Under the pieces are notes generated by a model that saw only the letters and a list, made by a program, of their open reading frames with translations, did not search any database and was not told the DNA's origin. DNA of 64,000 bases from Sphingomonas sp. C3-2 (GTDB lineage Bacteria > Pseudomonadota > Alphaproteobacteria > Sphingomonadales > Sphingomonadaceae): contig NZ_CP130322.1 in NCBI RefSeq assembly GCF_033025475.1, positions 2,423,001 through 2,487,000 of the forward strand, written 5' to 3'. Below, piece by piece: positions 37,250 through 48,145 of this stretch (positions are counted from its first letter, which is position 1; the number at the start of each line of letters is the position of its first letter). Made by a program: the position numbers and the translations under genes.

Positions 37250-38166
37250 GCGAGACCTTGCACATTGTTGTTCTGATGGGCGGCTGGTCTTCCGAACGCG
37301 AAGTTTCACTGATGAGCGGCAACGGCGTGGCCGATGCGCTCGAAAGCCGTGGCCACAAGGTGACGCGCGTCGATATGGACCGCAATGTCGCGCAGGTGCT
37401 GGCCGAGCTGCGCCCCGATGTTGTCTTCAACGCGCTGCACGGCGCACCGGGTGAAGATGGCACGGTGCAGGGCATGCTCGATCTGATGCAGATCCCTTAT
37501 ACCCATTCGGGGCTGACGACCTCGGTCATCGCGATCGACAAGGAACTCACCAAGCAGGCGCTGGTGCCGCACGGTATCCGTATGCCCGAAGGCCGCATCG
37601 TCGAGAGCGAAACGCTGTATGCGGGCGATCCGATCGCGCGCCCCTATGTGCTGAAGCCCGTCAACGAAGGCTCGTCGGTCGGCGTCGCCATCGTGATGGA
37701 CGGGGGCAATTACGGCAATCCCATCGGCCGCGAGGCCAAGGGGCCGTGGCAGGAATTTGAACGGCTTCTGGCCGAACCCTTCATCCGTGGCCGCGAACTC
37801 ACCGTCGCCGTGATGGGGGACCGCGCACTCGCCGTCACCGAGCTCAAGCCCAAAAGCGGCTTTTACGATTACGACGCCAAATATACCGATGGCCTGACCA
37901 CCCATGTCTGCCCCGCCGAAATCCCCGCGGATATCGCGGCGGTGGCGATGGACATGGCGCTGCGCGCACACCAACTGCTGGGCTGCCGTGGCACGTCGCG
38001 CTCGGATTTCCGCTGGGACGATGAACGCGGTGTTGAGGGGCTCTACCTGCTCGAGGTGAATACCCAGCCGGGCATGACTCCGCTCAGCCTCGTTCCCGAA
38101 CAAGCGAAATATTGCGGCATTTCCTATGCCGAGCTGTGCGAGCAGATCGTGCGAGACGCCCTATGA
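37246..38166 (+). CDS. ddl: D-alanine-D-alanine ligase
   Basis: This ATP-grasp ligase makes the D-Ala-D-Ala used by MurF. The 306-residue product has LMGGWSSEREVSLMSG at the N-terminus, NALHGAPGEDGTVQGML, PYTHSG, the ATP-grasp VLKPVNEGSSVGV block, and GTSRSDFRWD plus LEVNTQPGMT for Mg binding. The length matches DdlB. GTG 37246 overlaps the murB stop by four bases. Confidence 0.97.
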   Translation: MSETLHIVVLMGGWSSEREVSLMSGNGVADALESRGHKVTRVDMDRNVAQVLAELRPDVVFNALHGAPGEDGTVQGMLDLMQIPYTHSGLTTSVIAIDKELTKQALVPHGIRMPEGRIVESETLYAGDPIARPYVLKPVNEGSSVGVAIVMDGGNYGNPIGREAKGPWQEFERLLAEPFIRGRELTVAVMGDRALAVTELKPKSGFYDYDAKYTDGLTTHVCPAEIPADIAAVAMDMALRAHQLLGCRGTSRSDFRWDDERGVEGLYLLEVNTQPGMTPLSLVPEQAKYCGISYAELCEQIVRDAL

Positions 38167-39182
38167 GATCAGCCACGATCAAACGTGGCAAGAATGCGGG
38201 CGGGCGCCCCAATGTGGGCGCGCGCCGCAAGGTCGCGCCCAAGAAAAAGGGTCTGCTGGCCAAGGCGGTCGAGCATCTGCCCATCAGTGAAGAAGCGCTC
38301 GAGACATATTTGAAGCGCGGCACGATCGGGCTCGGCGCGGCACTGGTGATCGGTGTCGCCACCTTCGCGGGCCTGCCGCAAATGGCCTATGTCGAAGCGG
38401 CCGAGCTTGTCGGGCGCGCCGGTTTCGAGGTGAAGCGCGTCGAAGTGACGGGGATCGACCGGATGGACCGGCTCACCGTCTATGCCGTCGCGCTCGATCA
38501 GGAATCGATGGCGATGCCGCTCGTCGATCTCGAAAAGGTGCGCGGCGATCTCTTGGGCTATGGCTGGATTCGCGATGCGCGCGTTTCGCGCCGCCTGCCC
38601 GATACGCTGATGGTCGACATTATCGAGCGTCAGCCCGCCGCGATCTGGCAGAATGCCCGGCAACTGAGCCTCATCGACCGCGACGGCGTGGTGCTCGAGC
38701 CGGTAAAGCTCGACGCGATGCCCGATCTGCCGCTGGTGATCGGTCCCGAAGCCAACCGCCAGGCAACCGCGCTCGCCGCGCTGATGGAGGCCGCGCCCTC
38801 GCTCAAGCCGCTGATGGCGGGGGCAACCTGGGTCGGCAATCGGCGCTGGGATCTGCGCTTCCAGTCGGGCGAGACGCTGGCGCTGCCCGAAGGCGAAAAG
38901 GAATCGGCGGCCGCGCTGGTCAAATTCGCGCGGATGGACGGTATGGAAAGGCTGCTGGGGCGCGGCTTCCTGCGCTTCGACATGCGCCTGCCCGACAAGT
39001 TCGTGGTGCGCGTGCCGCCGCAGGGCACGGCGAAAAAGGATGTGCCGGGGGCTGCTCCCGGCACGGCAGCTACTGCAGGCGCGGCCGCAGCGACAGGCGC
39101 CGCACCGGCCAATGCGGTGGCGGCCAGCGATGGCGATGCGGGCGAGGTGAAGGGAGACGGGAATGGCACAAACACGGGGTGA
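38163..39182 (+). CDS. ftsQ: Cell division protein FtsQ
   Basis: This bitopic divisome protein joins FtsA/FtsZ to the FtsLB/FtsWI complex. The 339-residue product has a basic cytoplasmic N-terminus, one transmembrane helix (about 55-75), a POTRA domain containing VKRVEVTGIDRMDRLTVYAV, the YGWIRDARVSRRLPDTLMVD block and the IIERQPAAIWQ strand. The last 40 or so residues are a low-complexity Ala/Gly tail. ATG 38163 overlaps the ddl stop by four bases, and the end overlaps ftsA by 20 bases. Confidence 0.95.
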   Translation: MRSATIKRGKNAGGRPNVGARRKVAPKKKGLLAKAVEHLPISEEALETYLKRGTIGLGAALVIGVATFAGLPQMAYVEAAELVGRAGFEVKRVEVTGIDRMDRLTVYAVALDQESMAMPLVDLEKVRGDLLGYGWIRDARVSRRLPDTLMVDIIERQPAAIWQNARQLSLIDRDGVVLEPVKLDAMPDLPLVIGPEANRQATALAALMEAAPSLKPLMAGATWVGNRRWDLRFQSGETLALPEGEKESAAALVKFARMDGMERLLGRGFLRFDMRLPDKFVVRVPPQGTAKKDVPGAAPGTAATAGAAAATGAAPANAVAASDGDAGEVKGDGNGTNTG

Positions 39183-40425
39183 CGGGCTGATCACTGCGGT
39201 GGACATCGGCTCTTCCAAGGTTTCCGCCTTGATCGCGGAACGGACCGAGGGGGGCGAGCTTCAGGTGCTGGCCACCGGGCAGCGCGAGAGCCAGGGCGTC
39301 AAGCGCGGCTATATCGCCGACATGCCCGCCACCGAAAAGGCGGTGCGCGAGGCGGTGGAGCAGGCCGAACGGATCGCCGGCACCAATATCGAGGATGTCT
39401 GGGTCAGCTTTTCGGCCGGTGGGCTGGTGAGCGACATCGCCTCGGTCGAGGTGGAGCTTGGCGGCCACCGGATCGAGCAGGACGATATCAACGAACTGCT
39501 GGCGGCCGGCCGCAATTCGATCGATCCCGATGGCCGCATGGTGCTCCATGCCCAACCGACGCTCTACACGCTCGACGGGCTGCGCGGGGTCAAGAAGCCG
39601 CTGGGGCTGCATGCTGATCGTCTGGGTGTCGATATTCATGTCGTCGCCGCCGATGGCTCGCCCGTGCGCAATCTCGACCTATGCGTGCGCTCGGCGCACC
39701 TTGAAGTGAAGTCGATCGTCGCGGCGCCCGTGGCGACCGGGGCGGCCTGCTTGTCCGACGAGGAACGCGAACTGGGTGTCGCGCTGGTCGAACTCGGCGC
39801 GGGCGTCACCAACGTGTCGCTCTTTGCGGGCGGCATGCTTGTCGGCCTTGCCTCGATCCCGATCGGCGCGGCCGATATCACCGATGACATCGCCTCCGCC
39901 TTCGGCACGCGCCGCATGCATGCCGAGCGGATGAAGTGTTTCTATGGCTGCGCCACCGCCACCCCGCGCGACAATCACGACATGGTCGAGGTGGCGCCGA
40001 TTTCAGCCGATGACGACAGCGGTGAGGCGGCGCGCATCACGCGGGCGCAGCTGATCGCGGTGATTCGCCAGCGGCTCGAGCATCTGATGGGCGAAATCGG
40101 CAAGGCGCTGAACGAACTGGGCTTCACCGGCCCGGTCGGTCGTCAGGTCGTGCTCACCGGCGGGGGCGCTGAACTCAAGGGAATTGCGGACTATGCACAG
40201 GGTGCGCTGGGCCGCGCTGTGCGTGTTGGTCGTCCTCGGGGGTTGATTGGTTTGCCGGATGCGCATAGCGGTCCTGCCTTCTGTACCCTTGCCGGGCTGG
40301 CCCAATATGCGGCGAGCAACCCCACCGATCTGCGGACTATCGTATTGAACCATCAGATGGTCCATCGTCCTGCCGGATCGGGGTTGATCCAAAGGCTGCT
40401 GACCGCTTTCAAGGCTGGGTACTGA
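39163..40425 (+). CDS. ftsA: Cell division protein FtsA
   Basis: This actin-like ATPase tethers FtsZ to the membrane. The 420-residue product has the phosphate-1 loop TAVDIGSSKVSALIAER, the 1C domain, phosphate-2 VELGAGVTNVSLFAGG and the adenosine loop VVLTGGGAELKGI. The C-terminus ends in an amphipathic basic helix (GLIQRLLTAFKAGY) that serves as the membrane-targeting sequence. It begins 20 bases before ftsQ ends. Confidence 0.97.
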   Translation: MAQTRGDGLITAVDIGSSKVSALIAERTEGGELQVLATGQRESQGVKRGYIADMPATEKAVREAVEQAERIAGTNIEDVWVSFSAGGLVSDIASVEVELGGHRIEQDDINELLAAGRNSIDPDGRMVLHAQPTLYTLDGLRGVKKPLGLHADRLGVDIHVVAADGSPVRNLDLCVRSAHLEVKSIVAAPVATGAACLSDEERELGVALVELGAGVTNVSLFAGGMLVGLASIPIGAADITDDIASAFGTRRMHAERMKCFYGCATATPRDNHDMVEVAPISADDDSGEAARITRAQLIAVIRQRLEHLMGEIGKALNELGFTGPVGRQVVLTGGGAELKGIADYAQGALGRAVRVGRPRGLIGLPDAHSGPAFCTLAGLAQYAASNPTDLRTIVLNHQMVHRPAGSGLIQRLLTAFKAGY

Positions 40426-40549
40426 TGACAAAATCGATTCCAGAATTTTGTCGAGTCGCCGTTTTTTCTGGTGATTCGGCGAATCTATTAGTGCACAAGA
40501 GTCAAGTGACATTCGCTTCGCCCGTAACGGAGCTTGGGGAGATAGGTAA

Positions 40550-41980
40550 ATGAGCATCGAATTCATGCCGCCCGAGGTCGATGAACTGCGCCCTCGCATC
40601 AGCGTTATTGGCGTAGGCGGCGCGGGCGGGAACGCCATCGCCAACATGATGGCAAGTCAGGTTCAGGGCGTCGATTTCATCGTCGCCAACACCGACGCGC
40701 AGGCGCTCAACGCGTCGGTCGCGGAACGTCGTATCCAGCTGGGTCTCAAGATCACCCAGGGTCTGGGCGCAGGCTCGCGTCCCGAAATCGGCCGTGCGGC
40801 CGCCGAAGAAACGCTCGAGCAGATCGAGCGCGCGCTTGACGGTGCACATATGTGCTTCGTTGCGGCGGGCATGGGCGGTGGTACCGGCACGGGGGCGGCG
40901 CCGGTGATCGCCAAGGCCGCGCGCGATCGCGGCATCCTGACCGTGGGCGTCGTTACCAAGCCGTTCAGCTTCGAAGGCGCGCGCCGCATGAAGTCGGCGG
41001 AAGCGGGCATTGCCGAGCTGCAAAAGCATGTCGACACGCTGATCGTCATCCCCAACCAGAATCTGTTCCTGATCGCCAATGCGAACACGACCTTCAAGGA
41101 AGCGTTCCAGATGGCGGACGAGGTTCTGCAACAGGGCGTGCGCGGGATCACCGACCTCATGGTCATGCCTGGCCTCATCAACCTCGACTTTGCCGACGTC
41201 CGTTCGGTGATGAGCGAGATGGGCAAGGCGATGATGGGCACCGGCGAAGCCGAAGGCGATGGCCGTGCGATCGAGGCCGCCGAAAAGGCGATTGCCAACC
41301 CGCTGCTCGACGGCGTGTCGATGAAGGGCGCCAAGGGCGTCATCATCTCGATCACCGGCGGCGAAGACATGCGCCTGATGGAAGTCGACGAAGCGGCGAA
41401 CCACATCAAGGAACTCGTCGATCCCGATGCGAACATCATCTGGGGTTCGGCGTTCAACAACAATCTCGACGGCAAGATTCGCGTCTCGGTCGTGGCCACC
41501 GGTATCGAGGCCGAAACCTCGAACCAGCCCGAACCCGCTCGCGTCTTCGCCTTCCCCAACGCGCGCAGCACCGCGCAGCCCGAAAAGGCAGCACCTGCAC
41601 CGGCACCCGAACCGACCCCCGTGGTCGAGGCGCCCGAGCCTGTTGCCAAGGCACCCGAGCCGGTGCTCGAAGCACCGCGCGTCGAGGAACCCGCAGCCGA
41701 GGCCGACGAGCTTCTGCTCGACAGCGCCCGGATCGTCGAGCCGGCCGAAGAACCGCTGGAACTTAAGGTCGAGGCGCCCGAACCCGCCGCCAAGCCCGGC
41801 TGGTCGCTCGGTGGCCAGCCCGAGGAACGCGCTCCGCGCGTGTCGACCGGTGGCGGCACGCTGTTCGAACGCATGTCGAACATCGCGCGCGGCGCGGCCA
41901 AGGCACCTGAAGATCAGGCCGCCGGTCGTACCGATCCGCTCGATATTCCGCGCTTCCTCAATCGCCAGAACAACCAGTAA
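40550..41980 (+). CDS. ftsZ: Cell division GTPase FtsZ
   Basis: This tubulin-like GTPase forms the Z-ring. The conserved core (about residues 1-320) has [13 protein letters not shown], the tubulin signature [13 protein letters not shown], and [12 protein letters not shown] linker of about 140 residues rich in Pro, Ala and Glu follows, as in other Alphaproteobacteria, and ends in the conserved C-terminal peptide [15 protein letters not shown] that binds FtsA. The 476-residue total is long for FtsZ because of that linker. The 124-bp gap after ftsA is a likely site for a dedicated promoter. Confidence 0.98.
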   Translation: MSIEFMPPEVDELRPRISVIGVGGAGGNAIANMMASQVQGVDFIVANTDAQALNASVAERRIQLGLKITQGLGAGSRPEIGRAAAEETLEQIERALDGAHMCFVAAGMGGGTGTGAAPVIAKAARDRGILTVGVVTKPFSFEGARRMKSAEAGIAELQKHVDTLIVIPNQNLFLIANANTTFKEAFQMADEVLQQGVRGITDLMVMPGLINLDFADVRSVMSEMGKAMMGTGEAEGDGRAIEAAEKAIANPLLDGVSMKGAKGVIISITGGEDMRLMEVDEAANHIKELVDPDANIIWGSAFNNNLDGKIRVSVVATGIEAETSNQPEPARVFAFPNARSTAQPEKAAPAPAPEPTPVVEAPEPVAKAPEPVLEAPRVEEPAAEADELLLDSARIVEPAEEPLELKVEAPEPAAKPGWSLGGQPEERAPRVSTGGGTLFERMSNIARGAAKAPEDQAAGRTDPLDIPRFLNRQNNQ

Positions 41981-41998
41981 GGTGTGATGCGATTTCGG

Positions 41999-42044
41999 GA
42001 CGGTGCCGCCGGCTCAGCCCCGGTTGGCACCGTCTCGGCGTTTT
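41999..42044 (+). terminator. Terminator candidate after ftsZ
   Basis: GACGGTGCC (41999-42007) pairs with GGCACCGTC (42026-42034), with further GC pairs inside the loop. TTTT lies about six bases beyond the stem. It ends the dcw cluster between ftsZ and the next gene. Confidence 0.6.
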
Positions 42045-42098
42045 CAGGGGGCGCCGTTCAGGTGCGGTTGCCTTGGTGAGGGGATATAGCTGCCCGCG

Positions 42099-43691
42099 AT
42101 GACCTATTCCCGATTTTGCCGTTTGCGGGTGCTGCTTCCCGTTCTTCTGATCAGCGCTGCCCCCGTGGCGCTCCCGGCCCAGACCACGACGCCGGAGATG
42201 GCGGGGCGGGCGCTTTCCGATCATCTCAACACATTGTCGACCAGTCCGCAGAATCTGCGGGCGCTGCTGGGCGCGGGCGAGGCGGCGCTCGAGCTTGACG
42301 ATCCCAATGGCGCGATCGGCTTTTTCGGCCGGGTCGAGGAAATCGATCCGCGCAATCCGCGCGCCAAGGCCGGGTTCGGCCGGGCGCTGCTGATGCTCGA
42401 AAAGCCGCGTGATGCGCTGCGCCTGTTCGATCTGGCGGTGGATTACGGCATGTCCGAAGCCAGGATCGCGGGCGATCGCGGGCTGGCCTATGATCTGCGC
42501 GGCGATCAGCGCCGCGCCCAGCGCGATTATGCGCTGGCGCTCAAGCAGGAAAACGACCCCGAAGTCGTCCGTCGGCTTGCGCTGTCGCACGCGATTTCGG
42601 GCGAGCGTGATCAGGCGCTCAAGCTGATCGAGCCGCTGCTCTACAAGCAGGACAAGGCCGCTTGGCGCGTCCGCGCGTTCATCCTCGCGCTGTCGGGCGA
42701 TACCGAACAGGCGAACAACGTCGCGCGGCAGGTGATGCCCGGCAATCTCGCGCGTCCGATGGCGCCCTTCTTTGCCAAACTGCCCGGGCTCACCCCCGCG
42801 CAAAAGGCGGCGGCCGTGCATTTCGGCCATATGCCCTCCGATGGCCGCTCGGGCGGATTGCTCTACGCGCAGAACGATGCCGCGCCGACCTCGCCCGCGC
42901 CGCCGGCACGAACCACCGCACCCGCCGCCGCGCAGACGCGCGTCACCGGGCGCGAACGCACGTCGCGTGGCCGGGGCAGCCTCGCCTCGGTCACGGCGGC
43001 GCAGCAAAATGCACGGCTGGCGGCGTCGGAAACGCCGAGCGGCGCACCACCCGCGCCCGTGCTCAAGGCCGATACGCAGGGCGTGCTGATGGCACGTCCG
43101 GGTGCAAAGCCTTCGCCCGCCGCCACCGCCGCCGCGTCGAGCCGCCTTGCCGCGATCGTCGGCTCGCTGGAGCTGGAAACGCCGGTGATCGTCGCGCCGC
43201 CGCGCCCCGCTTCGGCGCGCGAGGCCAATGCCGTCGCCGCCGCGCAGGAAGCGCGGCCTGCCGCCGTCCCGCCCAAGCCGGTCGAGGCCAAGCCCGCGCC
43301 GAAACCGGCCGCCAAGCCGGCAGCCAAACCCACCGACCCCAAGCCCGACGCGAAGAAGCCACCGGTCAAGAAGGCGCCCGAAAAGCCTGCCGAGAAGAAA
43401 CCCAAGGTCGACCCCAAAAAGGCCGAGCCTGCGCGCCTCTGGGCGCAGATCCTGACCGGGGCGGACAAGGCCGCGCTCGCGCGTGATTATGATCGGCTGG
43501 TGAAAAAGGCACCGGTCGCGTTCAAGGGCAAGGGCGTATGGACCGCCGATTATGGCAAGTCGAACCGCCTGCTGATCGGGCCGTTCGCCACCGCCAAGGC
43601 GGCGCGCGATTTCCTCGACAATGCCAAGGTCGACGGCTTCGTCTGGTCGAGTGCGGCGGGTGAGGCCGTGGAAAAGTTCCCGGCGAAATGA
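42099..43691 (+). CDS. TPR and SPOR domain envelope protein
   Basis: This 530-residue protein has a signal peptide (about 1-27, ending LPAQ), an N-terminal region of TPR-like helical repeats (about 30-250), a long Ala/Pro/Lys-rich disordered linker, and a C-terminal SPOR domain (about 445-530: [20 protein letters not shown], then a beta-alpha-beta-beta end with [12 protein letters not shown]). SPOR domains bind denuded glycan at the septum, so a role in division-site peptidoglycan work is likely. Its place just after ftsZ agrees. Confidence 0.85.
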   Translation: MTYSRFCRLRVLLPVLLISAAPVALPAQTTTPEMAGRALSDHLNTLSTSPQNLRALLGAGEAALELDDPNGAIGFFGRVEEIDPRNPRAKAGFGRALLMLEKPRDALRLFDLAVDYGMSEARIAGDRGLAYDLRGDQRRAQRDYALALKQENDPEVVRRLALSHAISGERDQALKLIEPLLYKQDKAAWRVRAFILALSGDTEQANNVARQVMPGNLARPMAPFFAKLPGLTPAQKAAAVHFGHMPSDGRSGGLLYAQNDAAPTSPAPPARTTAPAAAQTRVTGRERTSRGRGSLASVTAAQQNARLAASETPSGAPPAPVLKADTQGVLMARPGAKPSPAATAAASSRLAAIVGSLELETPVIVAPPRPASAREANAVAAAQEARPAAVPPKPVEAKPAPKPAAKPAAKPTDPKPDAKKPPVKKAPEKPAEKKPKVDPKKAEPARLWAQILTGADKAALARDYDRLVKKAPVAFKGKGVWTADYGKSNRLLIGPFATAKAARDFLDNAKVDGFVWSSAAGEAVEKFPAK

Positions 43692-44851
43692 CGCTTGCGC
43701 CCTATGCCTGTCATCCGGCGCAGAGCCGCGGCCGGTTGCATGCCGAACCGGGCGGCGCGGCCCGTGGACCGCGCGATGCGTTCCAGCGTGATCGTGATCG
43801 GATCATCCACTCGATCGCCTTTCGCCGACTGCGCCACAAGACGCAGGTCTTCCTCGCGCCCGATGGCGATCATTTCCGTGTCCGGCTGACGCACAGCCTT
43901 GAAGTGGCGCAGATCGGCCGCGCGATTGCGCGTGCGCTGGGCGTCAACGAGGATCTGACCGAGGCGCTGTGCCTGGCGCACGATATCGGTCATCCGCCCT
44001 TCGGTCATGCGGGCGAGGATGCGCTCGAAGCCGCGCTCGCGGGGGCGGGGGGCTTCGATCACAATGCGCAGACGCTGCGCACGCTGATGCGCCTCGAAAT
44101 GCCCTATCCGCATTGGGATGGCCTCAATCTCAGCTGGGAAACGCTCGAAGGTCTCGCCAAGCATAACGGCCCGATCTACGAACCCGGCTGGGCGATGCGC
44201 GAGGCTGATGCCGAATTCCCGCTCGATCTCACCAGCCATGCCTCGATCGAGGCGCAGATCGCCGCGCTCGCCGACGATATCGCCTATGATAATCACGATA
44301 TCGACGACGGGATACGCGCGGGGCTGTTGACGCTTGATCAACTGATGGCGGTGCCGATGGTGGCCGAGGGTTGGGCCGATGTGCAGGCGCGCTGCGGCGG
44401 CCGTGCGCCCGATCGGTTGCGGTCCGAGCTTGTCCGCTCGCAGATCGGCCGGATGGTCAATGATCTGCTCGACGAAACCCGGCGCTGCATCGCCGAATCG
44501 GCTGTCGAGACGGTCGAGGATGTGCGTGCCGCAGGGCGCGCGCTGGTGCGTTTTTCCGACGCGATGCGCGAGGCCGAACGCGGGCTGAAGGCGTTCATGT
44601 ACGCCAATCTCTATCACCATCCCGCCCAACTGGCCGCCGCCGATTTCGCGCGCCGGATCGTCGCCGGGGTGTTCGCTGCCTATGCCGATGATCCCCGCCT
44701 GCTGCCCGAGGATTGGCGCGCGGCGCTGCCCGAGGCGGAGCCCGCGCGCAGCCGCCATATCGCCGATTTCATCGCGGGCATGACCGATCGTTATGCGGTC
44801 GCCCGCTACCGCGAACTGGTGGGCGAAGTGGCGCTGCCCGAGGGGTTCTGA
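43688..44851 (+). CDS. dgt: Deoxyguanosinetriphosphate triphosphohydrolase-like protein
   Basis: This HD-domain metallohydrolase hydrolyses dNTPs to deoxynucleoside and triphosphate, or a related substrate. The 387-residue product has the metal-binding HD pattern: [15 protein letters not shown], then [38 protein letters not shown] and later [18 protein letters not shown]. It is the short bacterial type rather than the 500-residue E. coli Dgt. It overlaps the preceding gene by four bases. Confidence 0.93.
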   Translation: MTLAPYACHPAQSRGRLHAEPGGAARGPRDAFQRDRDRIIHSIAFRRLRHKTQVFLAPDGDHFRVRLTHSLEVAQIGRAIARALGVNEDLTEALCLAHDIGHPPFGHAGEDALEAALAGAGGFDHNAQTLRTLMRLEMPYPHWDGLNLSWETLEGLAKHNGPIYEPGWAMREADAEFPLDLTSHASIEAQIAALADDIAYDNHDIDDGIRAGLLTLDQLMAVPMVAEGWADVQARCGGRAPDRLRSELVRSQIGRMVNDLLDETRRCIAESAVETVEDVRAAGRALVRFSDAMREAERGLKAFMYANLYHHPAQLAAADFARRIVAGVFAAYADDPRLLPEDWRAALPEAEPARSRHIADFIAGMTDRYAVARYRELVGEVALPEGF

Positions 44852-44890
44852 GGCGCTGAAAATCTGAAAGCGCTAAAGCCAGATACAGGC

Positions 44891-44924
44891 AGGCCCATCC
44901 CGGCGTATGCCGGAATGGGCCTTT
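44891..44924. terminator. Bidirectional terminator between dgt-like gene and convergent small gene
   Basis: AGGCCCATCCCGGC (44891-44904) pairs with GCCGGAATGGGCCT (44909-44922) with one mismatch and the loop GTAT. A short T run follows on the plus strand. It lies between convergent genes and would stop transcription from both directions. Confidence 0.75.
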
Positions 44925-44978
44925 GAATGTTGGGGCGCCTGCTCGGGCGGCGGGCCTCAGGCCGTGCCGCCTGAAGGA

Positions 44979-45266
44979 TCAGTCCGCAGCAACAACCTGC
45001 TTGTCGACGCCGACAAGGCGTTCGACCTGGGCGGTGCGGAACGAGACCGGCACGCCGTTCGAGGTGCCGCTGACCTTGTCGCCACGCACGACGAGGCGGA
45101 AGGGCGCGTTGCCGGGAAAGCGGCGGCCCGAAACAACCTGGCGATCGCCCTTGGCTTCGGCCTTGTAGACATAGGTGTAGCCGTCATGCTCGAAACGGGT
45201 TTCGGCGGCGGCGGGAGCAGAAGCCGCAACAGCGGCGGCGGCGGTGGCGATAAGCAGCGTGCGCAT
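44979..45266 (-). CDS. Small secreted hypothetical protein
   Basis: I do not recognise this 95-residue protein. It has a clear Sec signal peptide (MRTLLIATAAAAVAASAPAA...), then a small beta-rich domain with RFEHDGYTYVYKAEAKGDRQ and VRGDKVSGTSNGVPVSFRTA, ending in an acidic residue. ATG 45266 is chosen because it begins the signal peptide; the frame is open 66 bases farther upstream. It is divergent from argS across a 358-bp gap. No cysteine or catalytic motif is visible. Confidence 0.75.
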   Translation of the reverse strand: MRTLLIATAAAAVAASAPAAAETRFEHDGYTYVYKAEAKGDRQVVSGRRFPGNAPFRLVVRGDKVSGTSNGVPVSFRTAQVERLVGVDKQVVAAD

Positions 45267-45624
45267 CGATAGTCTCCATTGCTGGAATGTCGATCCGCGA
45301 ACCCGGCTGTCGACATCCTTCATCGACGTCATTTATGTTGCTCTGCACCATTATCTCGCAAACGCAAAAAATGCAGCGCCAGTTGCAAGATTCTCAATCG
45401 TTTTGCGTAGTGTTCCAACGCCTATTTTCCGAGATCATTGGGTGTTTCTAAATTTCCTTTGCCCTTTCATCGTCTTGTGTGCGGTGCAGCGACGCAGCGA
45501 GGCGTATGCGCAAGAGACAGGCGGCGCGGTGCCCCTTGGAGATAAAGCGACGCGCGCTCCTTCAAATCCCGCGAGCGATGCTCTAAAGCCGCAGCTTTCC
45601 CGATTTTGAAACCGGATAGCAGAC
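45267..45624. other. AT-richer intergenic region between small secreted gene and argS
   Basis: No gene can be supported here. A plus-strand open frame (45244-45609) lacks a ribosome site and shows atypical composition. The centre (about 45330-45480) is markedly AT-richer than the genome. It holds the outward-facing promoters, and I see no clear hairpin terminator or tRNA. Confidence 0.5.
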
Positions 45625-47352
45625 GTGACCCTTTACGCCCGTTTCGCCGCGCACATCGACGCGGTGCTCGACACACTTGTTGCCGCAGGCGAACTGCCGG
45701 CCGGTCTCGATCGCAAGAATGTGACGGTTGAACCGCCGCGCGATGCCTCGCACGGCGATCTGGCGACCAACGCCGCGATGGTGCTGGCAAAGCCTGCCAA
45801 GACCAATCCGCGCGCGCTCGCCGAAAAGCTCGTTAAGGGCCTTGGCGCGCTTCCCGAAGTGGCCAGCGCCGAGATTGCCGGGCCGGGCTTCATCAACCTG
45901 CGTCTGACCGAAGACACCTGGCGCGACGAATTGCGCGCGATCGACAAGGACGGCGATGATTATGGCCGCTCGGCGTTGGGGCAGGGCGTTACCGTCAATG
46001 TCGAATATGTCTCGGCCAACCCCACCGGCCCGATGCACATGGGCCATTGCCGGGGTGCGGTGGTGGGCGATGCGCTGTCGTCGCTGCTCGAATATGCCGG
46101 CCACAAGGTCATCCGCGAATATTATGTCAACGATGCCGGCGGCCAGGTCGATGTGCTCGCGCGCTCGACCCATCTGCGCTACCGCGAGGCACTGGGCGAG
46201 GATGTCGGGGCGATCCCCGAGGGGCTTTATCCGGGCGAATATCTGGTGCCCGTTGGCAAGGCGCTCGCCGCGGAATTTGGCGATCGCTATGTAAGCGCGC
46301 CGGAGGCCGATTGGCTCGCGCTGTTCCGTACCCGCGCCGTTGCCGCGATGATCGTGATGATCAAGGACGATCTCGCGCTGCTTGGCATCCATCACGATCT
46401 CTTCTCGTCCGAGGCCGAGCTTCAGGCCGCAGGCAAGCCCGAGGCGGCCGAGGCGTGGCTGCGCGAACGCGGTCTTGTCTATGACGGCGTGCTCGAAGCG
46501 CCCAAGGGCGAAACGCCCGAGGATTGGGAGCCGGTCGAACTGCCGCTCTTCCGCTCGACCCAGTTTGGCGACGATCAGGATCGCCCGATCAAGAAGTCGA
46601 CCGGCCAGTGGACCTATTTCGGCGCCGATCTCGCCTATCACTTCCAGAAGGCGCAGAACGCCGATCAGCTGATCGACATCTGGGGCGCCGATCATGCCGG
46701 CACCGTGAAGCGCATTCAGGCCGCTGTCGCCGCGCTTACCGAGGGCAAGACGCGCTTCGACGTGAAGCTCGTTCAGATGGTCCGCCTGCTGCGCGCGGGC
46801 GAACCGGTGAAGATGTCGAAGCGCTCGGGCAATTTTGTGACATTGGCCGATGTCGTGCGCGAAGTGGGCAAGGATGTGGTGCGCTTCACCATGCTCACCC
46901 GCAAGGCGGATGCGCAGATGGATTTCGACTTCGCCAAGGTGGTCGAGGCGTCGAAGGACAATCCCGTCTTCTACGTCCAATATGCGCATGCGCGTATCCG
47001 TTCGGTGAACCGCAAGGCCGCCGAGGCGGGGATCACCTGCACCAGCGCCGATCTCGATCTGCTCGACGCCGATGAACTCGCGGTGGTGAAGCTCGCGGCG
47101 CAGTTCCCGCGCATCGTGGAAAGCGCCGCGCTCGCTCGCGAACCGCACCGCGTCGCCTTCTACCTGTTCGATCTGGCGGCCGCATTCCACTCGCTGTGGA
47201 ATATGGGCAATGATCGGCCCGAACGCCGCTTCCTCGTCGCAGACAATGCGCCGATCACCTGTGCGAGGCTTTTCCTCGCCAACGCGATCGGGCAGGTTAT
47301 CCGCAACGGCCTGGCGATCATGGGGGTGGCCGCCGTCGAGGAGATGCAGTGA
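45625..47352 (+). CDS. argS: Arginyl-tRNA synthetase
   Basis: This class I aminoacyl-tRNA synthetase charges tRNA-Arg. The 575-residue product shows the N-terminal additional domain, [19 protein letters not shown] with the HIGH-type motif (HMGH), and [15 protein letters not shown] with the KMSK motif. The C-terminal anticodon-binding domain ends VQYAHARI to AAAFHSLWN. The GTG start at 45625 fits. It is followed without gap by a SPOR-domain gene. Confidence 0.97.
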   Translation: MTLYARFAAHIDAVLDTLVAAGELPAGLDRKNVTVEPPRDASHGDLATNAAMVLAKPAKTNPRALAEKLVKGLGALPEVASAEIAGPGFINLRLTEDTWRDELRAIDKDGDDYGRSALGQGVTVNVEYVSANPTGPMHMGHCRGAVVGDALSSLLEYAGHKVIREYYVNDAGGQVDVLARSTHLRYREALGEDVGAIPEGLYPGEYLVPVGKALAAEFGDRYVSAPEADWLALFRTRAVAAMIVMIKDDLALLGIHHDLFSSEAELQAAGKPEAAEAWLRERGLVYDGVLEAPKGETPEDWEPVELPLFRSTQFGDDQDRPIKKSTGQWTYFGADLAYHFQKAQNADQLIDIWGADHAGTVKRIQAAVAALTEGKTRFDVKLVQMVRLLRAGEPVKMSKRSGNFVTLADVVREVGKDVVRFTMLTRKADAQMDFDFAKVVEASKDNPVFYVQYAHARIRSVNRKAAEAGITCTSADLDLLDADELAVVKLAAQFPRIVESAALAREPHRVAFYLFDLAAAFHSLWNMGNDRPERRFLVADNAPITCARLFLANAIGQVIRNGLAIMGVAAVEEMQ

Positions 47353-48098
47353 TGGGCAATATGCAGCGGGGCGGGCTGGATCTCAGGGACGAGGACCGCT
47401 TGCCCTGGCTCGAGGCTGTTGGTGAATTCGAGGCCGATCGCGGTGGATCGACGATGAAGATGGCGGGCGGCGTAATTGCCGCCCTCGTCGCGCTGGGCGT
47501 CGTGATTGCCGGTGTCTGGTGGGTGAAGAATCGTGCCGTCGGCACCGGCGGCGATGGCTCGCTCATTCAGGCGCAGCCGGGCCCGTACAAAGTAAAGCCC
47601 GAGGAACCGGGCGGCATGGATGTCGAGGGGCGCGGCGATGCTGCCTTTGCCACCAGCGCCGGTGCCGAGGCAACCGGTCTGATCGACACCAGCGCGCTGC
47701 CCGAAGCGCCCGTGCAGGGCACTGTGATCAAGGGTGCGGTTGAAACGACCGAGGCTGCCCCGGTGGCAACCGCGCGCGTGGCCGAAGGGGGGCGTCTGCC
47801 CAAGCCTGCAAGCGCCTCGGCTGCTGCATCGATGCCCCGTCCGGTGGGCGCGCGTCAGGGCGGCTCGCTGATCCAGCTCGGCGCCTATGCCAATGAATCG
47901 AGCGCCAATGCCGCGTGGAACCGGATGATCAAGCGCTTCCAGTTCCTGGCCCCGCTCGAAAAGTCGATCGTCGCGGTAAAGCTTGAGGACAAGACGCTCT
48001 ATCGCCTGCGCGCCAATGCCGGCACCGATGCGCAGGCTGCCGATCTGTGCGGCCGCTTGAAGGTGGCGGGCGAAAGCTGCCTGATCGCCACCAATTGA
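47352..48098 (+). CDS. SPOR domain membrane protein
   Basis: This 248-residue protein has a short cytoplasmic N-terminus, one transmembrane helix (about 37-57: AGGVIAALVALGVVIAGVWW), a Pro/Ala/Gly-rich periplasmic linker, and a C-terminal SPOR domain (about 170-248: LIQLGAYANESSANAAWNRM, then VKLEDKTLYRLRAN). The topology is like FtsN/DamX. It probably acts at the septum by binding denuded glycan. The start ATG at 47352 overlaps the argS stop (TGATG). Confidence 0.85.
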   Translation: MGNMQRGGLDLRDEDRLPWLEAVGEFEADRGGSTMKMAGGVIAALVALGVVIAGVWWVKNRAVGTGGDGSLIQAQPGPYKVKPEEPGGMDVEGRGDAAFATSAGAEATGLIDTSALPEAPVQGTVIKGAVETTEAAPVATARVAEGGRLPKPASASAAASMPRPVGARQGGSLIQLGAYANESSANAAWNRMIKRFQFLAPLEKSIVAVKLEDKTLYRLRANAGTDAQAADLCGRLKVAGESCLIATN

Positions 48099-48145
48099 CG
48101 GCGCGGCCTGATTCCGGCCCATGAATATGAAGGTTTAGGATTGCG

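Noticed and set aside
42099-43691. The gene after ftsZ as lpxC
   Set aside because: lpxC often follows ftsZ in Gammaproteobacteria, but this product has a signal peptide, TPR-like repeats and a SPOR domain, with no zinc-hydrolase motif.
45244-45609. A plus-strand ORF in the gap before argS
   Set aside because: It starts inside the divergent small secreted gene, has no ribosome site, no recognisable domain and codon use unlike the neighbours. It is best treated as non-coding.
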